Of a stretch of DNA of 64,000 nt, positions 9,281-17,080 are shown piece by piece (position 1 is the stretch's first letter; each line of letters opens with the position of its first letter). The position numbers and the translations under genes were made by a program. The notes under the pieces are model-generated. The model had not been told where the DNA came from, searched no databases, and worked only from the letters and a program-made list of their open reading frames with translations. The stretch covers positions 434,001 through 498,000 of the forward strand of contig CAVRHO010000008.1 in NCBI GenBank assembly GCA_963721065.1, written 5' to 3'. Origin of the DNA: CAWBLP01 sp963721065 (GTDB lineage: Bacteria; Pseudomonadota; Alphaproteobacteria; Acetobacterales; Acetobacteraceae).

Positions 9281-10027
9281 CTACAGCAGTTGCCCGCCGT
9301 CCACGGCGATCGTCTGCCCGGTTACCCAGGAGGCCAGTGGCGAGGCCAGGAACAGCACCACGTTCGCCACCTCCTCCGGATGGCCGAGGCGGCCGAAGGG
9401 AATTGCACGCAGCACGGCATCGTAGAGTTTCGGCGCCTCGGTCTTGCGGCGGTCCCAGACTCCGCCGGGGAACTCGATGGAGCCGGGGGCGATGCAGTTC
9501 ACCCGTATGCCGTCCTTCGCGTACATCGCCGCCTGGGTGCCGGTGTAGTGGATCACCGCGGCCTTGATGGCGCCATACGGCGGCTGCCGCGCGGCTGTGT
9601 GCATCGCCGCAATCGAGGAGGTGTTCACCACGCTGCCCTTGCTCTCCTTCAGGAACGGCAGGGCGGCCTGGGTGGCGTGCACGATCGCCATCATGTCCAC
9701 CGCAACGCTGGACATCCACCCCTGCTCGTCATCGCTGGAGCCGAAGGCCGAGGCGTTGTTCACCAGCAGGTCGATGCCGCCCAGCGCCTTCGCCGCATCG
9801 GCGATGTAGCCGCGGATCGCCGCGGCGTCGGCCAGGTCGCAGGCGGCGGCATGGGCGGTGTGACCGCACGCGGCGATCTCCTGCCGGGTGCGTTCCAGGG
9901 TCTCGGCGCCGCGGGCGCAGATCGATACGGCACCGCCGGCCTGGGCGAAGCCGAGGGCGATGGCGCGTCCGATGCCACGGCTGCCGCCGCAGATCACCGC
10001 GCGCTTGCCGGAGAAATCAAAGGTCAT
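9281..10027 (-). CDS. Short-chain dehydrogenase/reductase (SDR) family oxidoreductase
   Basis: 248 residues, classical SDR length. The NAD(P)-binding motif is GGSRGIG (about residues 14-20), the structural motif is LLVNNAS, the catalytic pair is YGAIK (Tyr and Lys four apart) with an upstream Ser (NTSSIAA), and the C-terminus VTGQTIAVDGGQLL is typical. The ATG at 10027 follows GGGAGAG; the frame is open to 10189 but lacks a better start. Substrate unknown. It ends about 40 bases from the 15-bp array. Confidence 0.93.
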   Translation of the reverse strand: MTFDFSGKRAVICGGSRGIGRAIALGFAQAGGAVSICARGAETLERTRQEIAACGHTAHAAACDLADAAAIRGYIADAAKALGGIDLLVNNASAFGSSDDEQGWMSSVAVDMMAIVHATQAALPFLKESKGSVVNTSSIAAMHTAARQPPYGAIKAAVIHYTGTQAAMYAKDGIRVNCIAPGSIEFPGGVWDRRKTEAPKLYDAVLRAIPFGRLGHPEEVANVVLFLASPLASWVTGQTIAVDGGQLL

Positions 10028-10549
10028 GGGCTGCTCTCCCTGTAGGTTCGGGGCGCCACCCCAGCACAGCTTGGCCTCGCTTGGGAGGGACCGCGGCGGC
10101 GAATCGATGTCGCGCCCAAACGACAGGCGGTTGCCCGGACCGTCGGCCGGCTTGCCTTGCAGCAACGATGCGTTGTGCGGTCTCGACAAGGTTTCTCACC
10201 GAGAACATCAGGAATCCACCGAGCGCGACCAGGGAATTGCCGCGGAGGTAGCAGCTTGGAACCCCACGAAGGTCGGAATCCGCACCGGCGGTAATCTGTC
10301 AACTACCAATAGGAAGTCCGGAAATATTCATGGACGAATGCAGAGGTAGATATTCTCTGCGCGGCACCGATGTGCAATGTCATATTTCAATGTTCGTGCA
10401 TTCTTCGCGCGTTCTGCATTCCAGGCGCACAGGCACGTGCGGTCCAGGCTCACTCATTGCGAGGGTGACCGCTGGCAGATCGTACCACGTCAGCCATGAC
10501 ATGGTACGTCTTGCGGGCGCCAGGCGCGCTCATTCAATCAGCCCAGGCA
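10028..10549. other. Intergenic region with an imperfect palindrome
   Basis: 522 bases between the SDR gene and the 3' end of the KDO transferase gene, both leftward. It includes an unusually AT-rich pocket (about 10300-10400), the likely promoter region of the SDR gene. An imperfect palindrome lies at 10482-10507: arms GTACCACGTCA and TGACATGGTAC match in 10 of 11 pairs, with 4 bases between. It could be an operator or the end of the KDO-transferase transcript. No gene is seen. Confidence 0.5.
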
Positions 10550-11836
10550 TTACCCAAACGCCGGCTGCGCAGGCACGGCCAGCAGCTGCAGCAGCGCTTC
10601 GACCGTATGCCCCACGACGTCTCCCTCGGCCTGCACCGCCGCCGCCGCGCGCTGGCCGATATCAGCGCACAGGCGGGGATCGCCCAGCATCTGCGTGACG
10701 AAGCGCGCCAGTGCCGCGGCATCCTCCACCACGGTCAAGGCCCCCGCCCCGCACAGCAGCGCCACATGCTCCGCGAAGTTGCCGGTGTGCGGCCCCACCG
10801 CCATGGCGCAGCCCAGCCGCGCGGGCTCCAGCGGGTTCTGGCCGCCACCCGGCGACAACAGGCTGCGCCCGACGAAGGTCAGCGGCGCCAGGCGGTACCA
10901 CAAGCCAAGTTCCCCCAGCGTATCCGCCACCCAGATGCCACCCGCCGGCGGCGCCTCGCCGCGCGAACGGAGCGCCACCGGCAGTCCCGCGGCCTCCGCC
11001 GCGATGTCCGGGCCGCGCTCGGGATGGCGCGGCGCGATGATGGTCAGCAGATCGGGATGGTTCGCCGCCACGGTCCGGTGGACGTCGCAGATCAGCGCCT
11101 CCTCGCCGGGATGGGTACTGGCGGCCAGCCAGACCGGCCGGCCGGCAAGCTCCGCACGCACCTGTTCCAGCACCGCCTCGTCCACCGGTAACGGCGGCGC
11201 GGCGAGTTTCAGGTCACCCGGCGCGGTGACCGTGGCCGCGCCCAGGGTGCCGAACCGGTCGGCATCCACGCCGCTGCGCGCCTGGACGCAGGTGACATCG
11301 CCCAGCAGCGACCCCATCAGCCATGGCAACCGCTGCCACCGCGCGAAGCTGCGGTCGGACATGCGGGCGTTCACCAGCATCAGCGGAATCGCCCGCGCCC
11401 GGCAGGCGGCGAGCAGGTTCGGCCACAGCTCGCTTTCCAGGAACGCCGCCGCATCCGGCCGCCAGTGGTCGAGGAACCGTGCGCCCCAGGCCGGCACGTC
11501 GAGCGGCACGAACCGGTGGACCACCCTGCCCCGCCGCGCCGGCTCCAGCCGCTGCGCCAGCAACCGGGCCGAGGTCACCGTGCCCGTGGTGAACAGCACG
11601 TTCACCTCCGGGCTGGCATCCAGCAGCAACGGGATCAGCGGCAGCACCGAGGCGGTCTCTCCCACGCTGGCGGCGTGCAGCCACAGCAGACGCCCGGGCG
11701 GACGCGGGGTGGGATCGATGCCGCGCCGCTCGTCCAGCCGGCCTGGTGCCTCCTTGTCGTGCGCCAGGCGATAGCGCAGCCACAGCCGCAGCCCGGGCGC
11801 GGCGGCGGTCGCCAGACCGGCATAGATCCGGCGCAC
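10550..11836 (-). CDS. waaA: 3-deoxy-D-manno-octulosonic acid (KDO) transferase
   Basis: Inner-membrane glycosyltransferase that adds KDO to lipid A precursor in LPS synthesis. 428 residues from a GTG (E. coli WaaA has 425). Family motifs are LLWLHAASVGET, FLESELWPN, VNARMSD, and the C-terminal GRSLLSPGGGQNPLEPA. The frame is open far upstream into the neighbouring acyltransferase gene, but that part is antisense noise. The GTG at 11836 is the first credible start after the acyltransferase stop; a CTG overlapping that stop is possible. Probably one operon with the DUF374 gene. Confidence 0.93.
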   Translation of the reverse strand: MRRIYAGLATAAAPGLRLWLRYRLAHDKEAPGRLDERRGIDPTPRPPGRLLWLHAASVGETASVLPLIPLLLDASPEVNVLFTTGTVTSARLLAQRLEPARRGRVVHRFVPLDVPAWGARFLDHWRPDAAAFLESELWPNLLAACRARAIPLMLVNARMSDRSFARWQRLPWLMGSLLGDVTCVQARSGVDADRFGTLGAATVTAPGDLKLAAPPLPVDEAVLEQVRAELAGRPVWLAASTHPGEEALICDVHRTVAANHPDLLTIIAPRHPERGPDIAAEAAGLPVALRSRGEAPPAGGIWVADTLGELGLWYRLAPLTFVGRSLLSPGGGQNPLEPARLGCAMAVGPHTGNFAEHVALLCGAGALTVVEDAAALARFVTQMLGDPRLCADIGQRAAAAVQAEGDVVGHTVEALLQLLAVPAQPAFG

Positions 11837-11853
11837 CGTCGGTCCCGACAGGC

Positions 11854-12528
11854 TCAGGCGGGGCAAAGCCGGTCCGCTTGCTCCGCCGCCGCGGTCAGTG
11901 CGGCGGCAATCGCCGGCACCGCATCCTGCCAGGCGGTGCGGGAGACCTGGATGAGCGGCCCGCACACCAGCACCCCGCGGCCGAACGGCTTCGGCACCAC
12001 CATCCGGTCCCAGGTCGGCAGCACCCAGCGGCGGGAGGTCTGTGCCGCGCACGGCAACACCGGGGCGCCGGACAGCGCCGCCAGTTGCGCCACGCCCGGG
12101 GCGGAGCGGCGGGCAGGCCCGCGCGGTCCGTCCGGGGTGATCACGACGAGGTCTCCATTGCCCAGCGTGGCCAGCAGGCTGCGCAGCGCCCGCGCGCCCC
12201 CGCGGGAGGAGGAGCCGAACACCACGTCCACATCGAAAGCCCGCATGGTGGCGCCCAGGAAGCGGCCGTCGCGGTGCTGGCTGGCCAGGATGTGCACGCG
12301 GGTCGGCTGGGCGTCCGGCAGGCGACGGGCCCGCAGCCACAGGGGGGCCATCAGCGGCAGGCGCTCATGCCAGAAGGCGACCACAGCGGGGGGATGCGCC
12401 ATCATGGCGCCGAGGTGTTCTCCGCCCTCCAGACGCCAGCGTGTGGTCCACAGGGCGAATTGCAGGTACCGGCCGAGCAGCCAGGCCAGGAGGGCCTGGC
12501 TGACGGGGTGGCGGAGCGCACGTTTCAT
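11854..12528 (-). CDS. DUF374 lysophospholipid acyltransferase family protein
   Basis: 224 residues from ATG 12528 (MKRALRHPVSQALL); another in-frame ATG at 12576 would add 16 residues. Family motifs: an amphipathic N-terminus, VVAFWHERLPLM, LASQHRDGRFLGATM, FGSSSRGGARALRSLL and VITPDGPRGPAR. Members sit next to LPS genes and are thought to acylate lipid A or related lipids; that role is inferred from family and neighbourhood. The next gene downstream is the KDO transferase, 17 bases away. Confidence 0.9.
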   Translation of the reverse strand: MKRALRHPVSQALLAWLLGRYLQFALWTTRWRLEGGEHLGAMMAHPPAVVAFWHERLPLMAPLWLRARRLPDAQPTRVHILASQHRDGRFLGATMRAFDVDVVFGSSSRGGARALRSLLATLGNGDLVVITPDGPRGPARRSAPGVAQLAALSGAPVLPCAAQTSRRWVLPTWDRMVVPKPFGRGVLVCGPLIQVSRTAWQDAVPAIAAALTAAAEQADRLCPA

Positions 12529-12627
12529 CGGCGCGCGGGTAGCATGCGCGACCGGTCCACGAAAGGGCGGCAGCATTCCCGGGCCCGGCCCGCCGGCGGT
12601 CCGGCGAGCCCCGCCCCGGAAACGCGT

Positions 12628-13485
12628 TCAGCCGTTGGCCTGGCGCATCAGCGCCGCCCACCGGTCGATCACCGGCAGCACCTTGTCCGCCTTCTCCGAC
12701 TCCAGGTTGAACACCACACGCTTCACGCCGAGGTCCTGGTAGCGCTTCATCAGGTCGGCCTCGGGCTTGGGGAACCACACCGTGACTTCGATGGAATCGG
12801 GATCGCGTCCCGCTTCGGTCGCCATCTTGCGGAACTCCGGAATCAGCTCCGCGATCTCGTTGTAGCCGCTGCGCGCTGCCTGCGGGATCCAGCCGTCGCC
12901 GTAGCGGATCGCGCGCCGGGCCGAATACGGGAAGGCACCGCCGACGATCACCGGCGGATGCGGCTTCTGCACCGGCTTGGGCCAGGTCATCATCGGGTCG
13001 AAGTTGACGAACTGGCCGTGGTACTCGGGCTTGCTCTGGGTCCAGATCGCCTTCATCGCCTCGACACGCTCGCGCGCCACCTTGTGACGGTCCTCGAACC
13101 TGATGCCGTGGTTCTCGATCTCGTCGCGGTTCCAGCCATTGCCGATACCGAACAGGAAGCGCCCGCCGGAGACCTGGTCGATCGAGGCCACCAGCTTCGC
13201 GGTCTGGATCGGGTCGCGCTGGATCACCAGGCAGATGCCGGTGCCCACCTTCAGCGTTTTGGTCGCCATCGCCGCAGCGGTCAGCGTGACGAACGGATCC
13301 ATCGCGTCGTAGTAGCGCTTCGGCAGTTCGCCGCCGCCCGGGAAGGGCGTCTTGCGCGTGAGCGGGATGTGCGAGTGCTCCGGCGCCCACACGGACTCGA
13401 AGCCGCGCTGTTCCAGGGCCTGGCCGAGTTCGCCGGGGGCCATCGAATAGTCGGTGAAGAACATCGACGCGCCGAATGCGAGCAT
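12628..13485 (-). CDS. LLM-class (F420-type) oxidoreductase, TIGR03619-like
   Basis: Luciferase-like TIM-barrel oxidoreductase of 285 residues. The ATG at 13485 is set by a perfect GGAGGAA site just upstream. Features include an N-terminal LAFGASMFFTDYS, APEHSHIPLTRKTPFPGG, VGTGICLVIQRDPIQTAK, GRFLFGIGNGWNRDE and a C-terminal GVKRVVFNL. The family uses F420 or FMN; which one is used here cannot be told. The ribosome binding site directly abuts an octanucleotide tandem repeat. Confidence 0.92.
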   Translation of the reverse strand: MLAFGASMFFTDYSMAPGELGQALEQRGFESVWAPEHSHIPLTRKTPFPGGGELPKRYYDAMDPFVTLTAAAMATKTLKVGTGICLVIQRDPIQTAKLVASIDQVSGGRFLFGIGNGWNRDEIENHGIRFEDRHKVARERVEAMKAIWTQSKPEYHGQFVNFDPMMTWPKPVQKPHPPVIVGGAFPYSARRAIRYGDGWIPQAARSGYNEIAELIPEFRKMATEAGRDPDSIEVTVWFPKPEADLMKRYQDLGVKRVVFNLESEKADKVLPVIDRWAALMRQANG

Positions 13486-13496
13486 GGGTTCCTCCG

Positions 13497-13544
13497 GGGC
13501 TGTTGGGCTGTTGGGCTGTTGGGCTGTTGGGCTGTTGGGCTGTT
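13497..13544. repeat. Octanucleotide tandem repeat, 6 units, in the leader of the LLM gene
   Basis: Six perfect copies of GGGCTGTT (plus-strand reading), followed by a partial GG. The array begins one base upstream of the GGAGGAA site of the leftward gene starting at 13485. It therefore lies in that gene's 5' leader or promoter spacer. Confidence 0.95.
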
Positions 13545-13784
13545 GGCGGGCATCATGCCTGCAAGCGGGGGCGCTGTCATGCGCAGCGCTGCCGCTGGGG
13601 CGTTCCGCTGATGGCGCCTGACTGTCTCTGAGAGGCAACATCGAGGACCAAAGCATTCGGCAGGCCGGAATAACCGCGTCTGCGCGCCATAGTACCGTGA
13701 TCGAGCCCTGGAACCAGATCGCAACCATCGATAAGTCACGTTGCCTCGTGACGTGAGTCACTCTGGCCTTCGTGGAGACAGCCG

Positions 13785-15932
13785 ATGTTGCGCCAATACG
13801 ACGACGCCGCGCAGCCGGCTGCGTTGCAGCGTTCGGCAAAATCGTGGCAGCCCTCGGACACCGCACGCGTCCTCGGGAATTTCCAGGCGATTTGCGACGC
13901 CGTCCCTGTCGGGCTTTGCCTGATCGACCGCGACCTGAGGTTCATCGGACTCAACCGGCGGCTGGCCGAAATGACCGGACGAACTGCCGAAGACAGTATC
14001 GGCCGTACACTGGTCGAGGTAACGCCGGGGGTCGCCGCGCAACTCGATCCGGCCCTGCGCCGGGCACTGCGTGGCGAAACGGTGCACGACCTCGAACTGC
14101 ACGCAACGCTGGTGGGAACGGCGTGCGAGGGCCGGGCGTTCCTGGTTTCGCTCCAGCCGATGCCCGGGCCGGAAGGAAATGTCGCCGCGGCACTTTGTTC
14201 CGTTCTCGACATAACGGACCGCAAGCGCGCCGAGGCAGCGCTGGCGAAGAGCGAATCCCGTCTCAGGCGAGCGATCTCCGTCGGACGCATGACGGCCTGG
14301 GAATGGGACCTGGCGACCGACGCTCTCTACGCCACCGCCCGGCTGCATGAGCTTTTCGGTCGGCCACCGGCTTCGTTGCGGACGATGGACGCCGCCGTGC
14401 GGTGCGTTCATCCCGAGGACCTGCCCCGGGTGACGGCCATCATGCAGAAGACGCTCAGCGGCAACGCCACGGCAGACGACACCGTGGAGTTCCGCGTGGT
14501 CTGGCCGGACGGCACCCTGCGCTGGCTGCATTCCCGCGGCAGGGTGGAGGCCAGGAACGGCGACGAACCGCGGCGCGTCGTCGGCATCACCTCCGACATC
14601 ACCGAGCGGAAAAGAAACGAGGCGCGCATAACCTGGCTGGCGCATTACGACCCGCTGACCCGCCTGGCGAACCGCACCCTGTTCCGCCAGCGGCTGGAGG
14701 AGGTCCTCGCCGGCCTGGACCGGCGTGACGATCTGCTTGCGCTGCACTGGATGGATTTCGACCAGTTCAAGTGCATCAACGACACGCTGGGCCACCCTGC
14801 CGGCGATTCCCTGTTGCGGGAAGCAGCGGCACGGCTGAAAGCGTGCATACCGCCGGCCAGCATCGCGGCGCGCGTCGGGGGAGACGAGTTTGCCGTGATC
14901 CAGACCGGGCTTCGGACGCCGGCCGAGGCCGAAGCACTGGCCGGCCGCATGCTGGAAGCGCTGAGCGATCCGTTCTTCATCGAAGGGCGCCAACTGAGCG
15001 GCGGCGCCAGCATCGGCATTGCCATCGCGCCGCAGGACAGTCGCGACGCCGACGAGATCGTCAAGAAAGCGGATATCGCGCTGTACCAGGCCAAGGCCGA
15101 TGGCGGCGCCTCGGTGCGCCTGTTCGTGCCGGAAATGGACGATGCAGTGCGCCGGCGACAGGAGATGACCGCCCGCCTGCGCCAGGCGCTGGCGCAAAAC
15201 GAACTGGCGCTGCATTACCAGCCACTGGTCTCGATGCGCTCGGGCGGGATCGCCTGCGTCGAAGCGCTGCTGCGCTGGCCCGATTCCGGCCAGTGCCTGG
15301 GCTCTGCACCCGCGTTCATCTCCTCCGCCGAGGAAGCCGGCCTGATCGTGCCGCTCGGCCGCTGGGTGCTGCGTACCGCCTGCATCGAGGCCGCGCGCTG
15401 GTCCGATCCCGTGCGTGTCGCGGTCAATCTTTCACCGGTGCAGTTCCGCAACCCCGGCCTGCTGGACGCGGTCACCGGGGCGCTGGCCGATTCCGGCCTG
15501 CCCGCCGAACGCCTGGAACTGGAAATCACCGAATCCGTGCTGCTGCACCACACGCCCGCCAACCTGGCCGCCCTGCACGAGTTGCGCGCCCTGGGCGTGC
15601 GCATCGCGCTGGACGATTTCGGCACCGGCTACTCCTCCCTCGGCTACCTGCACCGGTTTCCCTTCGACAAGATCAAGATCGACCGGTCCTTCATCAGCGA
15701 ACTGCCCGGTCAGAGCGCCGCGAAGGCCATCGTGCGCTCGGTGATCGGTCTCGGCCGGACGCTGGGCATGACGATCGCGGCCGAGGGGGTCGAGACAACG
15801 GCGCAGCTCGAGTGGCTGCGCAACGAGGCGTGCGATCAGGTGCAGGGCTTCCTGCTCAGCCGCCCCGTGCCGGCACAGCAGATCGCTGCCGCCGTGCAGC
15901 AGGCTCGCCAGGCGTTGGCAGCGGCGATCTGA
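13785..15932 (+). CDS. PAS-PAS-GGDEF-EAL cyclic-di-GMP signalling protein
   Basis: 715 residues. PAS 1 is at about 30-150 (VPVGLCLIDRDLRFIGLNRR), ending in the PAC segment DITDRKRAE. PAS 2 is at about 160-285, ending DITERKRNE. The GGDEF motif (365-369) is intact with MDFDQFKCINDTLGH upstream. The EAL domain starts EALLRW (493) and has NLSPVQF, ELEITESVLL, DDFGTGYSSL, KIDRSFI, AEGVET and QGFLLSRP, so both cyclase and phosphodiesterase active sites look intact. No membrane segment is seen, so a cytoplasmic sensor is inferred. The last codons and TGA stop lie inside the inverted end of repeat B copy 2. Confidence 0.96.
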   Translation: MLRQYDDAAQPAALQRSAKSWQPSDTARVLGNFQAICDAVPVGLCLIDRDLRFIGLNRRLAEMTGRTAEDSIGRTLVEVTPGVAAQLDPALRRALRGETVHDLELHATLVGTACEGRAFLVSLQPMPGPEGNVAAALCSVLDITDRKRAEAALAKSESRLRRAISVGRMTAWEWDLATDALYATARLHELFGRPPASLRTMDAAVRCVHPEDLPRVTAIMQKTLSGNATADDTVEFRVVWPDGTLRWLHSRGRVEARNGDEPRRVVGITSDITERKRNEARITWLAHYDPLTRLANRTLFRQRLEEVLAGLDRRDDLLALHWMDFDQFKCINDTLGHPAGDSLLREAAARLKACIPPASIAARVGGDEFAVIQTGLRTPAEAEALAGRMLEALSDPFFIEGRQLSGGASIGIAIAPQDSRDADEIVKKADIALYQAKADGGASVRLFVPEMDDAVRRRQEMTARLRQALAQNELALHYQPLVSMRSGGIACVEALLRWPDSGQCLGSAPAFISSAEEAGLIVPLGRWVLRTACIEAARWSDPVRVAVNLSPVQFRNPGLLDAVTGALADSGLPAERLELEITESVLLHHTPANLAALHELRALGVRIALDDFGTGYSSLGYLHRFPFDKIKIDRSFISELPGQSAAKAIVRSVIGLGRTLGMTIAAEGVETTAQLEWLRNEACDQVQGFLLSRPVPAQQIAAAVQQARQALAAAI

Positions 15933-16127
15933 TACCAGCCCGCGTAATCACTGACTCCCGACCGCCGGCCCAACGTCGTGGCGGGCGCAGGCCCGCCGCC
16001 CACGACTGTGCGGATCGCAGCGGCGAAAGTCTTGGAGGACCGAACTTTCCTCGCCACGACCGCGTGAGTTGGCCGCGACGGTGAGTTGCCGACCAACGGT
16101 GAAACCATACCGTGCTGGTATCAGATC
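15926..16127. mobile_element. Repeat B, copy 2: inverted-end element at the 3' end of the GGDEF-EAL gene
   Basis: Perfect 14-base inverted ends, GATCTGATACCAGC (15926-15939) and its reverse complement (16114-16127). The interior matches copy 3 over the stretch GGCCCGCCGCCCACGACT. It fills the gap between the signalling gene and the leftward Rieske gene, and it supplies the TGA stop at 15930-15932. Without a protein-coding frame it looks like a MITE-like or REP-like element. Confidence 0.75.
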
Positions 16128-16208
16128 CGTGGATGGGGATCGGAACGAGGCCGGATCGTACCCTCGAAGCCCGGCCATCCATGCCGCCGCACGGGCGACT
16201 GCCGGCTG

Positions 16209-16532
16209 TCAGCCCGGCAGCTTCACCAGCAGGTCGTCACCCTCCACCTTCAGCTCGAACACCTGCAGATCGACATCGGCCGGCGCGCACAGCGCCTTGC
16301 CGGTGCGCACATCGAAACGGGCGGCATGCAGGGGGCACTCGATGCAGCCATCCTCCAGCCAGCCATCGGACAACTGCGCATATTCATGCGTGCAGATATT
16401 GTCGGTGGCCCGGAACTCGCCGCCCGGCAGGTGATAGACGGCCACTTCCCGGTCGCCGAGACGCAGGCCGAGCACCTGGCCCTCCGCGACGTCCGATTTG
16501 GCTGCCACGCGCACCCATCCTGCTTCCGCCAT
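16209..16532 (-). CDS. Rieske [2Fe-2S] ferredoxin, non-heme oxygenase type
   Basis: 107-residue electron-transfer protein. The Rieske ligands are C47-T-H49 and C66-P-L-H69, with typical spacing. The ATG at 16532 follows GAGGAG; longer frames upstream lack similarity. Such small Rieske ferredoxins feed ring-hydroxylating or other oxygenases, receiving electrons from an FAD reductase; one is encoded nearby (17081-18301, opposite strand). No terminal oxygenase is adjacent. Confidence 0.94.
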   Translation of the reverse strand: MAEAGWVRVAAKSDVAEGQVLGLRLGDREVAVYHLPGGEFRATDNICTHEYAQLSDGWLEDGCIECPLHAARFDVRTGKALCAPADVDLQVFELKVEGDDLLVKLPG

Positions 16533-16656
16533 CGTCTTCTCCTCAGAGCTTGTTGCGTGCAGCATGCCAGCGGCGGCGGCATCGGCCAATCCCGGTTGCT
16601 TCGTCCCGGGCGGGGTTCCATACAGGATGGCGATGAAAGCGTTACCGGGATTGGGA

Positions 16657-17070
16657 ATGCGCGCATTCCGTAAAGTGGCGATCGTTGCGGCGGGGCTGGC
16701 CGTGCTGCTGCCGATGTCCGCCGCGCAGGCGCAAATCACGTTCGATGCGCCGGGATTCCTCAAGCAGAAGCCGAAACCGGGTCCGCCGCCGGTGCAGGCC
16801 AAGCCACCGCCCTGGCCACGGCTCGACTCCGGCGCAGTGCTGTGCCGGACGCAGGAGGACCTGGCGCGCCTGGCGGCCAACCGCACCGGGGGACCGGGCG
16901 GCGGTCCCGCCGACTGCCACGTGATCACCCGCCCGACTCCGATCCAGATCGTGCATCGTGCCGGCCTGGGCCGCACCGAGGTGACGGTCACCAACCCGAA
17001 TACCGGAAAACCCGAGGAGACCGGCTGGACCGACGCCTGGCTGCCCGCCAAGCCGCCCTCCACGCAATAG
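16657..17070 (+). CDS. Small exported protein of unknown function
   Basis: 137 residues beginning with a clear signal peptide (MRAFRKVAIVAAGLAVLLP, cleavage likely after AQA). Two other in-frame ATGs (16627, 16633) would lengthen the n-region by 8-10 residues, and neither has a strong ribosome binding site. The mature part is proline-rich near its start (KPGPPPVQAKPPPWPR) and has two cysteines (VLCRTQED, ADCHVITR) that may form a disulfide in the periplasm. Not recognised. It ends 10 bases before the ferredoxin reductase, so the two may be co-transcribed. Confidence 0.75.
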   Translation: MRAFRKVAIVAAGLAVLLPMSAAQAQITFDAPGFLKQKPKPGPPPVQAKPPPWPRLDSGAVLCRTQEDLARLAANRTGGPGGGPADCHVITRPTPIQIVHRAGLGRTEVTVTNPNTGKPEETGWTDAWLPAKPPSTQ

Positions 17071-17080
17071 CGAGGTCCCC

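Noticed and set aside
10550..12340. A 596-residue N-extended KDO transferase
   Set aside because: The extra 168 residues are antiparallel-frame noise over the DUF374 gene; family length and motifs fit the shorter form.
12628..13866. A 412-residue version of the LLM oxidoreductase that translates the octanucleotide repeat
   Set aside because: The extension is low-complexity and a perfect RBS precedes the shorter start. The repeat is better read as leader DNA.
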